From VFZS01 sp964353255 (GTDB taxonomy: Bacteria > Acidobacteriota > Terriglobia > Bryobacterales > Bryobacteraceae), in assembly GCA_964353255.1 (NCBI GenBank), contig CAYGVJ010000202.1:1-6409 (forward strand): a DNA stretch of 6,409 nucleotides, read 5' to 3'. The notes beneath the pieces were generated by a model. The model was not told where the DNA came from. It made no database searches and saw only the letters and a list, made by a program, of their open reading frames with translations. The translations under genes were made by a program, and so were the position numbers. Below, piece by piece: positions 1-6,140 of the stretch. Position 1 is the first letter of the stretch; every line of letters begins with the position of its first letter.

Positions 1-205
1 GAGCCCCGCGCCCCTTGACCAGCTGCACGAAATCGCGATCCTTGGTCAGGACGACAGCTCCGGCTCGCCGGGCGGCCGCGAAGATCGCGGGGTCGGTTGC
101 TTCCACGAGGTCGAGGTCTCGCACATGCACGGCCTCCACCTCGAAGCGACGGGACAGCCACGCTGCCAGGGCGGGCGACAACTGGGCGTCGATCCAGATT
201 GTCAC
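1..205 (-). CDS. DUF5615-family PIN-like toxin (partial, C-terminus beyond window)
   Basis: Predicted ribonuclease toxin of a DUF433/DUF5615 toxin-antitoxin pair. I translated the first 68 codons by hand; the frame stays open to the window edge, so the C-terminus is missing. The start is VTIWIDAQLSP, where the Asp after IWI matches the first acidic residue typical of the family. The middle reads HVRDLDLVEATDPAIF, and a later stretch reads VVLTKDRDFVQLV, the TKDxDF motif that carries further acidic residues of the PIN-like active site. The start is a GTG at 205-203 that overlaps the antitoxin's TGA stop as GTGA, which implies translational coupling. Seen: the motifs, the overlap and the truncation. 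Known for the family: PIN-like fold, usually paired with DUF433. Inferred: RNase toxin activity, which is poorly characterised for this family. Confidence 0.85.
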   Translation of the reverse strand, partial: MTIWIDAQLSPALAAWLSRRFEVEAVHVRDLDLVEATDPAIFAAARRAGAVVLTKDRDFVQLVKGRGA

Positions 206-429
206 GTGGCGACCAGCACCGGGTGGTTGATCTCGCGAGCCGCGTACTGAAGACAGGCCTGCAAGTCCTCAGGTTCAAGGTAGGGCAGCTCCTCGAGGAT
301 TTGCTGGGGCGTGAGGCCTGCGGCGAACAAGTCGAGCACGTCGGAGACCCGGACCCGCATCCCCCGAATGCACGGGCGCCCCCCGCACTGGTCGGGATTG
401 ACCGTGATCCTGGGTAGCAGGTCAGCCAT
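202..429 (-). CDS. DUF433-family antitoxin
   Basis: A 75-residue DUF433 protein, the predicted DNA-binding antitoxin partner of the overlapping DUF5615 gene. The family pattern is clear. Residues 8-22 run ITVNPDQCGGRPCIRG (NPxxCxGxPxIRG), followed by MRVRVSDVLDLFAAGLT and then ILEELPYLEPEDLQACLQYA. The last part is the helix-turn-helix-like segment with the usual P-x-L-x-x-E-D-L spacing. The length is normal for the family. The ATG at 429-427 is preceded by a purine-rich AAGAGG, somewhat far upstream. The gene starts 32 bases after the stop of the pseudopilin gene on the same strand, and I see no terminator between them, so readthrough from the secretin operon is possible. It probably binds the toxin and represses its own promoter; that is inferred from typical antitoxin behaviour. 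The family call is firm. Confidence 0.88.
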   Translation of the reverse strand: MADLLPRITVNPDQCGGRPCIRGMRVRVSDVLDLFAAGLTPQQILEELPYLEPEDLQACLQYAAREINHPVLVAT

Positions 430-461
430 GTTCCGAGTCTACCTCTTCTTTCGCGGCGCCG

Positions 462-875
462 CTACCACTCCGAATACGTCGTCCCCTCCAGGCTGGTCTT
501 GTCGGAGCCCGAGCGCACGTCGAAGATGCCCGGCTCGGTCTGGTTCACGCTGGTCAGGGCGTCCTCCATGATGATCTTCCACGAGCGGTTCGATCCGGTC
601 ATCGGATCCACCGGGACCTGCCGCAGGTAGCCCTCGCTCACCAGATCATCCAGGGTCTGCGGCGCCTTCTGCTTGTCGTAGGTGTACTCGTCGATCACCG
701 TGCGCAGGGTGAACAGGTTCTGCCGCAGCACGCTCTCCCTGGCCCGCAGGACGGATTTCTGGTACAGCGGCACGGCGATCGAGACCAGGATGGTCACGAT
801 CGTCATGACGATCATCAGCTCGATCAGCGTGAAGCCGCGCTTGGACAAGCTAAAGCTTGTCCTACCACTGCGCAT
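462..875 (-). CDS. GspG-like type II secretion pseudopilin (prepilin-type protein)
   Basis: A 137-residue pseudopilin of the type II secretion / type IV pilus superfamily. It has a basic leader ending K12-R13-G14, then the mature N-terminus FTLIELMIVM with Glu at +5. A hydrophobic helix follows (about residues 15-37), needed for membrane anchoring and assembly. Prepilin peptidase should cut after G14 and methylate F15. The soluble domain has the GspG-like sequence IDEYTYDKQKAPQTLDDLV, then VPVDPMTGSNRSW, and ends GTTYSEW. The chosen ATG at 875-873 overlaps the end of the upstream pseudopilin gene by 14 bases and has GGGA six bases upstream. Alternatives are an ATG four codons earlier (887) and a TTG at 848, which would give a very short leader. 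It is the last gene of the secretin operon. An inverted repeat covers the leader codons. The family is certain; whether it is the major or a minor pseudopilin is not. Confidence 0.87.
   Translation of the reverse strand: MRSGRTSFSLSKRGFTLIELMIVMTIVTILVSIAVPLYQKSVLRARESVLRQNLFTLRTVIDEYTYDKQKAPQTLDDLVSEGYLRQVPVDPMTGSNRSWKIIMEDALTSVNQTEPGIFDVRSGSDKTSLEGTTYSEW
843..862. repeat. Perfect inverted repeat at the pseudopilin gene junction
   Basis: Arms GGACAAGCT (843-851) and AGCTTGTCC (854-862) are exact reverse complements with only AA between them. On the minus strand, one end of the repeat touches the stop codon of the upstream pseudopilin (862-864). The rest lies in the leader codons of the next pseudopilin. 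The AGGA that could serve a TTG start at 848 would be buried in the stem. It could be an mRNA hairpin that tunes coupling of the two genes, or a dispersed palindromic (REP-like) element. It lacks a T-tract, so it is not a standard terminator. Confidence 0.75.
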
Positions 876-1326
876 ACGGCGTCCCATCGGCGGCTTTCTC
901 CGGGCTCTTGGTGTAGACGTCGAAGACGTTCTGTCCACCCCAGCTGGTCGAGCCCGGCTCGTCCTGCACGCTCCGCAGGCCCCATTCGTAGGCATTTGTC
1001 ATGGGATCCTTGGGAACCCGCCGCAGGAAGCGCATTTTCTTGTCCACCTGCCCGGCCAGCTTCACGCCCTCCACCAGCATTTCCAGCTTCTCCGGATAGC
1101 ACTCGGTGCCCACCTTGGTGGGTCCCAGCATCTGGGCGTCGCAGACGTCCTTGTACTTGTCGATGGCCGTCCGGACCTCCCGCAGCGCCCAGCGCAGCTC
1201 GCGCTCCCGCTCCCGCCGCACCTTGGCCCGGGCCAGCGGTACGGCCATGGCGGCGAGCAGCATCATGATGGTGAAGGCCACGATCAGCTCGACCAACGTC
1301 AAACCGCGTTGGCTGCGGCGTCGCAT
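862..1326 (-). CDS. Type II secretion-type pseudopilin (prepilin-type N-terminal cleavage/methylation protein)
   Basis: A 154-residue pseudopilin. It has a short basic leader MRRRSQRG, with cleavage predicted after G8, then LTLVELIVAF with Glu13 at mature +5. A hydrophobic helix runs to about residue 31, followed by a very charged segment (residues 35-52, many Arg and Glu). The globular part carries VPKDPMT (104-110) and ends GTPYAQW, the same layout as its downstream neighbour (VPVDPMT...GTTYSEW). The two genes are therefore paralogues with diverged middles. Position +1 of the mature protein is Leu rather than Phe. Two cysteines (C62, C76) bracket a loop absent from the neighbour and could form a disulfide outside the cytoplasm; this is inferred. 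The ATG lies 3 bases after the secretin stop, with AAAGAG as a possible ribosome site inside the secretin's last codons, so the genes are probably coupled. Confidence 0.87.
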   Translation of the reverse strand: MRRRSQRGLTLVELIVAFTIMMLLAAMAVPLARAKVRRERERELRWALREVRTAIDKYKDVCDAQMLGPTKVGTECYPEKLEMLVEGVKLAGQVDKKMRFLRRVPKDPMTNAYEWGLRSVQDEPGSTSWGGQNVFDVYTKSPEKAADGTPYAQW

Positions 1327-1329
1327 AGG

Positions 1330-3279
1330 CTACTCTTTGGGCACATTGGGCGCCGGCGCCAGCGCCGGTTTCACCTCCTGCTGCGGAGGCGCCGCCGGCT
1401 TCGGCTCCGGCGGATGCTTGGGCGCCTCCGGCGCCCGCGGGGCCAGGTTCACCCTGATCTGGGCGTCGGTCCCCGAAGCCACTCCCTTCAGGTTCTGCGC
1501 GGTGACGCCCGGCGTTCGCACGATATGCGGGATCAGCGCGATCAGCAGCTCACTGTTGTTCTTCTCCACGCTCTGGCTGGAGAAGAGCTTCTTCAGCACC
1601 GGTATTTGCATCAGCCCGGGAATGCCGGCCAGCGAGCGCGTCTCCTGGGTCTGCATCAGGCCACCCAGCAAGCTCACTTCCCCCTCCGGGATCCGGATCT
1701 CGTGCGTCACCTTGCGCTGGCCGATAACCGGCTGTGAAATCCCGCCCAGATCGATCCGGTCGCGCACGGTGGAGATCTCCAGCTCCACTTTGAGAGTCAC
1801 TTCGTTAACTCCATGAACCGTCGGCGTGATGTCCACGTTCACCCCCACGTCAATGAACTGGAACTGCGAATACAGCGAGCTGAAGCCGCCCACTACCCCG
1901 CCGAAGGGCTGCATGCCGCCCGAAGCGATCGGCACTTTGTCGCCGATGCGCAACGAAGCTTTTTGCCCGTTGGCCGCACGCACCTGCGGGGATTGCAGCA
2001 CCTTGGTCTGGCGGTCCGTCATCAGGGCCTGAAGCAGCGCACCGGGCAGGGTGACGGCGAAGTCGTTGGTCGAGATGTGGGCGATGCGCGCCAGCGAGAT
2101 GAGCTGGGACTGCGTGCTGGCGGTAGGGGTGGTGGCGCTGCTGTCGGAACTGCTGGCCGTCACGGAGTTGCGCGGGGCGAACGTGATCGGCGAACTGAGG
2201 CCCGCGGTGCCGCCGGAGGCCACCGCGGCCGCCAGGTCGCGCGACTTGGTGCGGTTGGCCTCCATGACCAGCACGTCCACCACCACCTCGGCCTTGGGCT
2301 TGTCCAGGTCCTGAATCAGCTTCTCGGCCAGCAGCACCTGGTCCGCCGAGCCCCGCACAATCAGCACGTTCTGGGCACTATACTGATGCACCCGCCGGAT
2401 GTCGGTGATCGAGCGCAGCATGGTGCTGATCTCGGTGAGTTCCTGGGGCGTGGTGATGTTGGTCAGGTAGAACACCTTCAGGACGAAGTCCTCGTAGTCC
2501 CGCCGCTTGGGCTGATTGTCGTTGGTCACGAAGATGGTGTTGGCCGACAGCGGCTTCCAGTACGACTTGGTCATGGCCTCCAGGTAATCCAGCGCCTGCT
2601 CCATGGTAGCGTTGGTCAGCTCCAGGTTCAGGTTGCTCACCATGCTGGGGTCCGTGCGGTATTCCGGATCGAAAATCAGGTTGATGCCCGCCAGCTTGCA
2701 CACGGTCTCGAACAAGACCTTGGGCGGCTGCTTGCTCAGTCGCAGGTTGATCGGTTGGGTGGAGAGTGGCTTCAGCCGCGGAACCGGTTCGAGCTGTGCG
2801 ATCCGCTCCAGCATCTCCTGGCGCTCCTCGGCGGCGGGCGTCAGCCCGCGCTCTTCGGGCTTGGCCTCGACCCCCTCGGCGGCCTTCTTCTTCTCCCGCT
2901 CGATCATCTGGAGCGTCACCCGCAGCTCTTGTTCAGCGATGGCCGAGGACGGGTCGATGGCGACAGCCTTCTGAAGCTCGGCCAGAGCCGCCTCCAGCTT
3001 CCCCTGCTCGCGCAGCTTCAGGCCGACCTCGACGTGTGCCTGGCCGGCCTGGAAGCGCACGCGGCGGGCCGCCATCAGGCAAGCCGGGTCCCCGGGGGCC
3101 TCCTGCAAGGCTTGCTCGAAGAGTGCCAGCGCCTTGTCCCACTGCTTGCGCTGCTCGGCCACGCGCCCCTCGGCCAGTAGTATGTCGCTTTTTCGGGCAC
3201 GAGCCTCCAGGGCCGGCAGCAGCGTCACCAGCAGGCCCGCCACCGCCGCCCACCCTGCCAACCGGTTTGAAACACGCAT
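1330..3279 (-). CDS. Secretin (GspD/PilQ superfamily) with N-terminal TPR repeats
   Basis: A 649-residue outer-membrane secretin, the multimeric gated channel of type II secretion or type IV pili. I chose the ATG at 3279 over one 18 codons upstream because GGGAG lies 8 bases before it and the protein then opens with a signal peptide: basic MRVSNR, a hydrophobic stretch, then a cleavage region near LEARA (about 1-27). Residues 31-113 hold two TPR-like helical repeats (KALALFEQALQEAPGD; EAALAELQKAVAIDPSS), then a charged linker. Residues 170-252 look like an STN/N0-type domain. Residues 265-327 are a secretin N-domain (VLKVFYLTNI...LIVRGSADQV). Residues 392-590 are the secretin core, including LIGDKVPIA-like and VTHEIRIPEGEVSLLGGL motifs. 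The tail (612-649) is rich in Pro and Ala. It is first in an operon with two pseudopilin genes; no GspE ATPase or GspF is in view. Secretin identity is firm; the exact system (T2SS or pilus) is open. Confidence 0.92.
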   Translation of the reverse strand: MRVSNRLAGWAAVAGLLVTLLPALEARARKSDILLAEGRVAEQRKQWDKALALFEQALQEAPGDPACLMAARRVRFQAGQAHVEVGLKLREQGKLEAALAELQKAVAIDPSSAIAEQELRVTLQMIEREKKKAAEGVEAKPEERGLTPAAEERQEMLERIAQLEPVPRLKPLSTQPINLRLSKQPPKVLFETVCKLAGINLIFDPEYRTDPSMVSNLNLELTNATMEQALDYLEAMTKSYWKPLSANTIFVTNDNQPKRRDYEDFVLKVFYLTNITTPQELTEISTMLRSITDIRRVHQYSAQNVLIVRGSADQVLLAEKLIQDLDKPKAEVVVDVLVMEANRTKSRDLAAAVASGGTAGLSSPITFAPRNSVTASSSDSSATTPTASTQSQLISLARIAHISTNDFAVTLPGALLQALMTDRQTKVLQSPQVRAANGQKASLRIGDKVPIASGGMQPFGGVVGGFSSLYSQFQFIDVGVNVDITPTVHGVNEVTLKVELEISTVRDRIDLGGISQPVIGQRKVTHEIRIPEGEVSLLGGLMQTQETRSLAGIPGLMQIPVLKKLFSSQSVEKNNSELLIALIPHIVRTPGVTAQNLKGVASGTDAQIRVNLAPRAPEAPKHPPEPKPAAPPQQEVKPALAPAPNVPKE

Positions 3280-3300
3280 CTTATTGACTCCCAAGGGTTG

Positions 3301-3309
3301 TGCTAAAAT
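3301..3309 (+). promoter_or_regulatory. Candidate extended -10 promoter for smpB-pepA
   Basis: TGCTAAAAT fits an extended -10 element: TG, one base, then TAAAAT, one mismatch from TATAAT. A TTGACT at 3284-3289 resembles a -35 but leaves only a 14-base spacer, shorter than usual, so the extended -10 would have to carry the site. Transcription would begin near 3316 and give a leader of about 60 bases before smpB. This A/T-rich patch stands out in an otherwise GC-rich region. The complementary strand of the same patch reads TATTTT and could serve as a -10 for the divergent secretin gene. Confidence 0.4.
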
Positions 3310-3366
3310 ACAGTCCGACGGCGTAATCCGCACATAAATCCTTGACGTAGCAGGGCTTCTCTGCGT

Positions 3367-3373
3367 GGAGAGG
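3367..3373 (+). promoter_or_regulatory. Ribosome binding site that sets the TTG start of smpB
   Basis: GGAGAGG lies just upstream of the TTG at 3378; the GGAG core is 7 bases from it. No ATG or GTG in this frame gives a full-length N-terminus, and the homologous part of SmpB begins only a few codons later, so this purine-rich site supports the TTG as the real start. Confidence 0.75.
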
Positions 3374-3377
3374 AAAC

Positions 3378-3845
3378 TTGCCGACCGCTCCTTCCAGCCT
3401 GAAGATCTTGGCCGCCAACCGGCAGGCCTCGCACCACTACTTTCTGCTGGAGCGCTTTGAGGCCGGCTTGGTCCTGACCGGCACCGAGGTCAAGTCCGCG
3501 CGCGAGGCCCAGATCCAGCTCAAGGACAGCTACGCCGAGGTTCGGGGCAACGAAGCCTGGCTGGTCCACGCTCACATCAGCCCCTACTCGCACGGCAACC
3601 GCGCCAACCACGACCCCCGGCGCGACCGCAAGCTGCTGCTGCACCGCCGGGAGATCGACAAGCTGCTCGGCCGCACCCGCGACCGCGGCCTCACCCTGAT
3701 CCCCACCAAGGTCTACCTCAAGGGCGGCAGGATCAAGTGCGAGCTGGCCCTGGCCCGCGCCAAGAAGCTGCACGACAAACGGGCTGCCGAGCGCGAGCGC
3801 ACCACCCAGGCCGAGGCGCGCCAGGCCCTGCGCAGGCGGTCCTAA
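3378..3845 (+). CDS. smpB: SsrA (tmRNA)-binding protein SmpB
   Basis: A 155-residue SmpB, the partner of tmRNA in rescuing stalled ribosomes by trans-translation. It binds the tRNA-like domain of tmRNA and places it in the ribosomal A site. Family landmarks are seen in order: NRQASHHYFLLERFEAGLVL (14-33), TGTEVKSAR (34-42), LKDSYAEV (48-55), HISPYSHGNRANHDP (66-80), RKLLLHRREI (84-93), GLTLIPTKVYLKGG (104-117), KCELALARAKKLHDKR (120-135), then a basic tail that in known SmpBs folds into the mRNA channel. The length is typical. The start is TTG with a good ribosome site. One oddity: the usual GKK before the HDKR motif reads AKK (A128). pepA follows 7 bases downstream. No tmRNA gene (ssrA) is visible in this window. 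Identification is firm. Confidence 0.96.
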   Translation: MPTAPSSLKILAANRQASHHYFLLERFEAGLVLTGTEVKSAREAQIQLKDSYAEVRGNEAWLVHAHISPYSHGNRANHDPRRDRKLLLHRREIDKLLGRTRDRGLTLIPTKVYLKGGRIKCELALARAKKLHDKRAAERERTTQAEARQALRRRS

Positions 3846-3852
3846 GGAACGT

Positions 3853-5352
3853 ATGCAAGTCAGAGTCGAGACTCGAACCCTTGATCAAGTTCCCTGCGAT
3901 GCCCTGGTGGTAGTCGCTTTCGACAAGGGAAGCCCCGGCGGCCCCCTGGCCTGGGAAGTCACCCAGGCCGCCAACCGCCTCACCGGCGGCTGGATCGAGC
4001 AGTTGTACCAGAGCCGGGAGTTCACCGGCAAGGCCTACGAGACCGCCATATTGCACCGCCCGGCCGGCCTGAGCGCCAGGCGTCTCCTGGTCGTCGGAGC
4101 CGGCAAAAGCGACAAGTTCACCACCGCCGAGTTGCGCCGGGTCTCCGGCGCTGCCCTTCGGTTTCTCAAGCCCAAGTCGATACCCACGATCGCCCTGGCT
4201 CTGGATGCCGGCGCCGCGGCTCTGGAGCAAGTCGGTGCGGCCGTCGAAGGCGCCATCCTGGGCGACTTCGAGCCGGACCAGTACAAGACCGAGAAGAAAG
4301 AGACCCACGCGGTCGAGACCTTCCTGGCCGTGGTTCCGGGTGGTGAGGCCACGCTCGAAGAGGCCGCGCGCCGCGCCGTCATCGTGGCCGAAGCCCAGAA
4401 CTTCGCCCGCGCCCTGGTGAACGAGCCCGCCAACCGCCTCACTCCGGCGCTGCTGGCCGAGCGCGCGCACAAGCTGGCCTCCGAAGAAGGCCTCGAATGC
4501 GAGATCCTCGATCAGGACCGCATGCGCCAGCTCGGCATGGGCGCCTTGCTGGGCGTCGCTCAGGGCAGCGCCGAGCCGCCCGTGCTGATCGTGCTGCGCT
4601 ACCGCCCCCAAGGCGAGCCGGCGGCGGCTACGCATCTGGGCTTGGTGGGCAAGGGCGTCACCTTCGATAGCGGCGGCATCTCCATCAAGCCGTCGGAGAA
4701 CATGGACAAGATGAAGTACGACATGGCCGGCGCCGCCGCCGTCATCGGCGCCATGCGGGCCATTGCCCGCCTTCAGCCCACGCTGCCAGTGACCGCCGTG
4801 GCCCCTGCGGTCGAGAACATGCCCGGCAGCCGGGCCCAGCGTCCCGGCGACATCGTCACGACGCTCGCCGGCAAGACCGTCGAGGTCGTCAACACCGACG
4901 CGGAGGGCCGGCTGATCCTGGCCGACGCTCTCACCTATGCCCGCCGCTTGGGTTGCACTCACCTGGTGGACGCCGCCACCCTCACCGGCGCTATCGTCGT
5001 GGCGCTGGGCCACGTCCACGTGGGCCTGTTCAGCAACGATGACCCCCTGCGGGACCGCGTGCTCGGCGCGGCCCGCGCGGCGGGCGAGAAATTGTGGCCC
5101 ATGCCGCTAGACGACGACTACAAGGAGCAGCTCAAGAGCGCCTTCGCCGACCTGCCCAACAGCGGCGGCCGCTGGGGCGGGGCCGTCACCGCGGCCATGT
5201 TCCTCAAGGAATTCGCCGACTCGACCCCCTGGGTCCACCTGGACATCGCCGGCACCGCCTGGCTGGAAGACGCCAAGCCCTTCATGGCTAAAGGGCCTTC
5301 CGGGGTGACCGTCCGCACGCTCGTCCACCTGGCCACTGCCTGGAACGAGTAG
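3853..5352 (+). CDS. pepA: Leucyl/cytosol aminopeptidase PepA (peptidase family M17)
   Basis: A 499-residue two-metal aminopeptidase that removes N-terminal residues, preferably Leu, from peptides in the cytoplasm. It has an N-terminal macro-like domain (about 1-160) and a C-terminal catalytic domain. Metal and catalytic residues fit the M17 pattern: K267 and D272 in VGKGVTFDSGG, K279 in SIKP, D290 in MKYDMAGA, and D349, E351 and R353 in NTDAEGRL. The conserved block LPNSGGRWGGAVTAAMFL (434-451) and the final GPSGVTVRTLVHLA are intact, so the protein looks functional. AAGGA overlaps the smpB stop codon and lies 4-8 bases before the ATG, so translation is probably coupled to smpB. Some PepA proteins also bind DNA; nothing here shows that. 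Its last 50 codons plus stop recur at 6141-6293, which suggests the present 3' end was acquired or duplicated. Confidence 0.97.
   Translation: MQVRVETRTLDQVPCDALVVVAFDKGSPGGPLAWEVTQAANRLTGGWIEQLYQSREFTGKAYETAILHRPAGLSARRLLVVGAGKSDKFTTAELRRVSGAALRFLKPKSIPTIALALDAGAAALEQVGAAVEGAILGDFEPDQYKTEKKETHAVETFLAVVPGGEATLEEAARRAVIVAEAQNFARALVNEPANRLTPALLAERAHKLASEEGLECEILDQDRMRQLGMGALLGVAQGSAEPPVLIVLRYRPQGEPAAATHLGLVGKGVTFDSGGISIKPSENMDKMKYDMAGAAAVIGAMRAIARLQPTLPVTAVAPAVENMPGSRAQRPGDIVTTLAGKTVEVVNTDAEGRLILADALTYARRLGCTHLVDAATLTGAIVVALGHVHVGLFSNDDPLRDRVLGAARAAGEKLWPMPLDDDYKEQLKSAFADLPNSGGRWGGAVTAAMFLKEFADSTPWVHLDIAGTAWLEDAKPFMAKGPSGVTVRTLVHLATAWNE
5200..5352 (+). repeat. Direct repeat, copy 1: 3' end of intact pepA
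   Basis: These last 153 bases of pepA align without gaps to 6141-6293. I count 14 mismatches by hand, about 91% identity, with a long identical run over the codons for PWVHLDIAGTAWLED. The spacer between the copies (5353-6140) holds the MntA-HepT module. Confidence 0.93.
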
Positions 5353-5439
5353 CCCGCAGGGCAGACCGATGGAGGTGAGCGCCCAGGTGTATGATGGTGC
5401 AAGGCGGGCGTGAGTCCAAGATCTCCGAAAGGTCCAAGC

Positions 5440-5730
5440 ATGGGGACAAGTGACATCCTGGCACCACATCGGGAACAGATCCAGCGCATTGCCGCTCGTC
5501 ACGGCGCCATGAGTCTACGGGTCTTCGGCTCGGTGGCTCGGGGGGACGCCAGGCCTGACAGCGACGTGGATCTGCTGGTGGAGATGGAGCGGGGCCGCAC
5601 CCTCCTGGACGTCGTTGCTATCAAGCAGGACGTGGAAGACCTGCTCGGCCGCAAGGTGGATGTAGTGACCCAGGCCGCTGTCAGCCCCTACATGCGGGAA
5701 TCCGTGCTGAAAGAAGCCGTCAGCTTGTGA
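5440..5730 (+). CDS. MntA-like minimal nucleotidyltransferase antitoxin
   Basis: A 96-residue minimal nucleotidyltransferase (MNT, Pol-beta superfamily). G30-S31, ten residues, then D42-V43-D44 (GSVARGDARPDSDVD) is the GSX10DXD signature, and D74 in KVDVV is a plausible third metal ligand. In characterised MntA-HepT pairs the MNT protein transfers AMP groups to the HEPN toxin and inactivates it; that role is inferred here. I chose the ATG at 5440 because AAAGG sits 7 bases upstream. A GTG at 5410 would add ten residues with no family similarity. The gene's TGA overlaps the next gene's GTG start. Base composition of this module looks lower in G+C than pepA: two hand-counted 60-base lines of the next gene gave about 55-58%, against 73% for one line of pepA. 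This fits acquisition. Family call is firm. Confidence 0.9.
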   Translation: MGTSDILAPHREQIQRIAARHGAMSLRVFGSVARGDARPDSDVDLLVEMERGRTLLDVVAIKQDVEDLLGRKVDVVTQAAVSPYMRESVLKEAVSL

Positions 5731-6089
5731 AGGGCGATTGGGCGTATCTGCAACATATCCTGGATTCCATCTCCAAGATCGAGGCTTACACTGCCGCGGG
5801 CTGTGAAGCGTTCATGTCCACAAGCCACTGGCAAGACGCCGTCATCCGTCAACTGGAGATCATCGGCGAAGCCAGCAAGAGGCTCTCTTCAGAGTTGCGT
5901 GAGACACATCCAGAGGTTCCCTGGCGCCGCATTTGCGGCCTGCGAGACGTCCTGATCCACGACTACATGGGAGTGGATCTGGAAGTGGTTTGGGGGATCG
6001 TCCAGCAGCGTCTTCCCGAACTGAAGGCCGCCGTAGTAGAGTTGCTGGCATCGGGCTCGAACCACGGAGCGGAGCCCCCGAACCGCTAG
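5727..6089 (+). CDS. HepT-like HEPN ribonuclease toxin (DUF86)
   Basis: A 120-residue all-helical HEPN protein of the HepT/DUF86 family, the RNase toxin partner of the preceding MNT protein. The active-site motif RX4HXY is complete: R73, H78 and Y80 in RDVLIHDY. In known pairs Arg and His cut RNA and the Tyr is the residue that the MNT partner AMPylates. Upstream, AVIRQLEIIGEASKRLS (39-55) and VPWRRICGLRD are typical of the family. The GTG start overlaps the MNT stop as GTGA, so translation should be coupled. Both partners keep their key residues, so the pair looks active. The last ten or so residues (GSNHGAEPPNR) have no obvious family match and may reflect the junction of the inserted segment. 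The frame stays open after the TAG into the pepA fragment downstream. Confidence 0.92.
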   Translation: MKGDWAYLQHILDSISKIEAYTAAGCEAFMSTSHWQDAVIRQLEIIGEASKRLSSELRETHPEVPWRRICGLRDVLIHDYMGVDLEVVWGIVQQRLPELKAAVVELLASGSNHGAEPPNR

Positions 6090-6140
6090 ACCGGGCGACG
6101 CAGCTCGGCCCAGCGTCCCTGCACCATCAGTACCGCCCCC

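Noticed and set aside
453..462. Palindrome GCGGCGCCGC between the pseudopilin stop and the DUF433 gene as a terminator
   Set aside because: It is a self-complementary 10-base run without a loop or T-tract, so it cannot act as a standard intrinsic terminator.
1349..1367. GC-rich inverted repeat (CCGGCG/CGCCGG) near the end of the secretin gene
   Set aside because: It lies inside the codons for the Pro/Ala-rich tail, where such repeats arise from codon use, and it has no T-tract in the direction of transcription.
1813..3180. Long plus-strand open frame (455 codons) opposite the secretin
   Set aside because: It is antisense to a clear secretin, is rich in His, Gly, Arg and Leu in no domain pattern, and has no ribosome site; it is a product of high GC content.
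3733..5019. Long minus-strand open frame (428 codons) opposite smpB and pepA
   Set aside because: The plus strand carries intact pepA with all catalytic motifs; the antisense translation shows no recognisable domain.
5390..5395. TATGAT as a -10 promoter for the MntA-HepT genes
   Set aside because: It resembles TATAAT, but no hexamer like TTGACA lies 16-18 bases upstream (the region reads CGATGG) and the TG is not spaced as in an extended -10.
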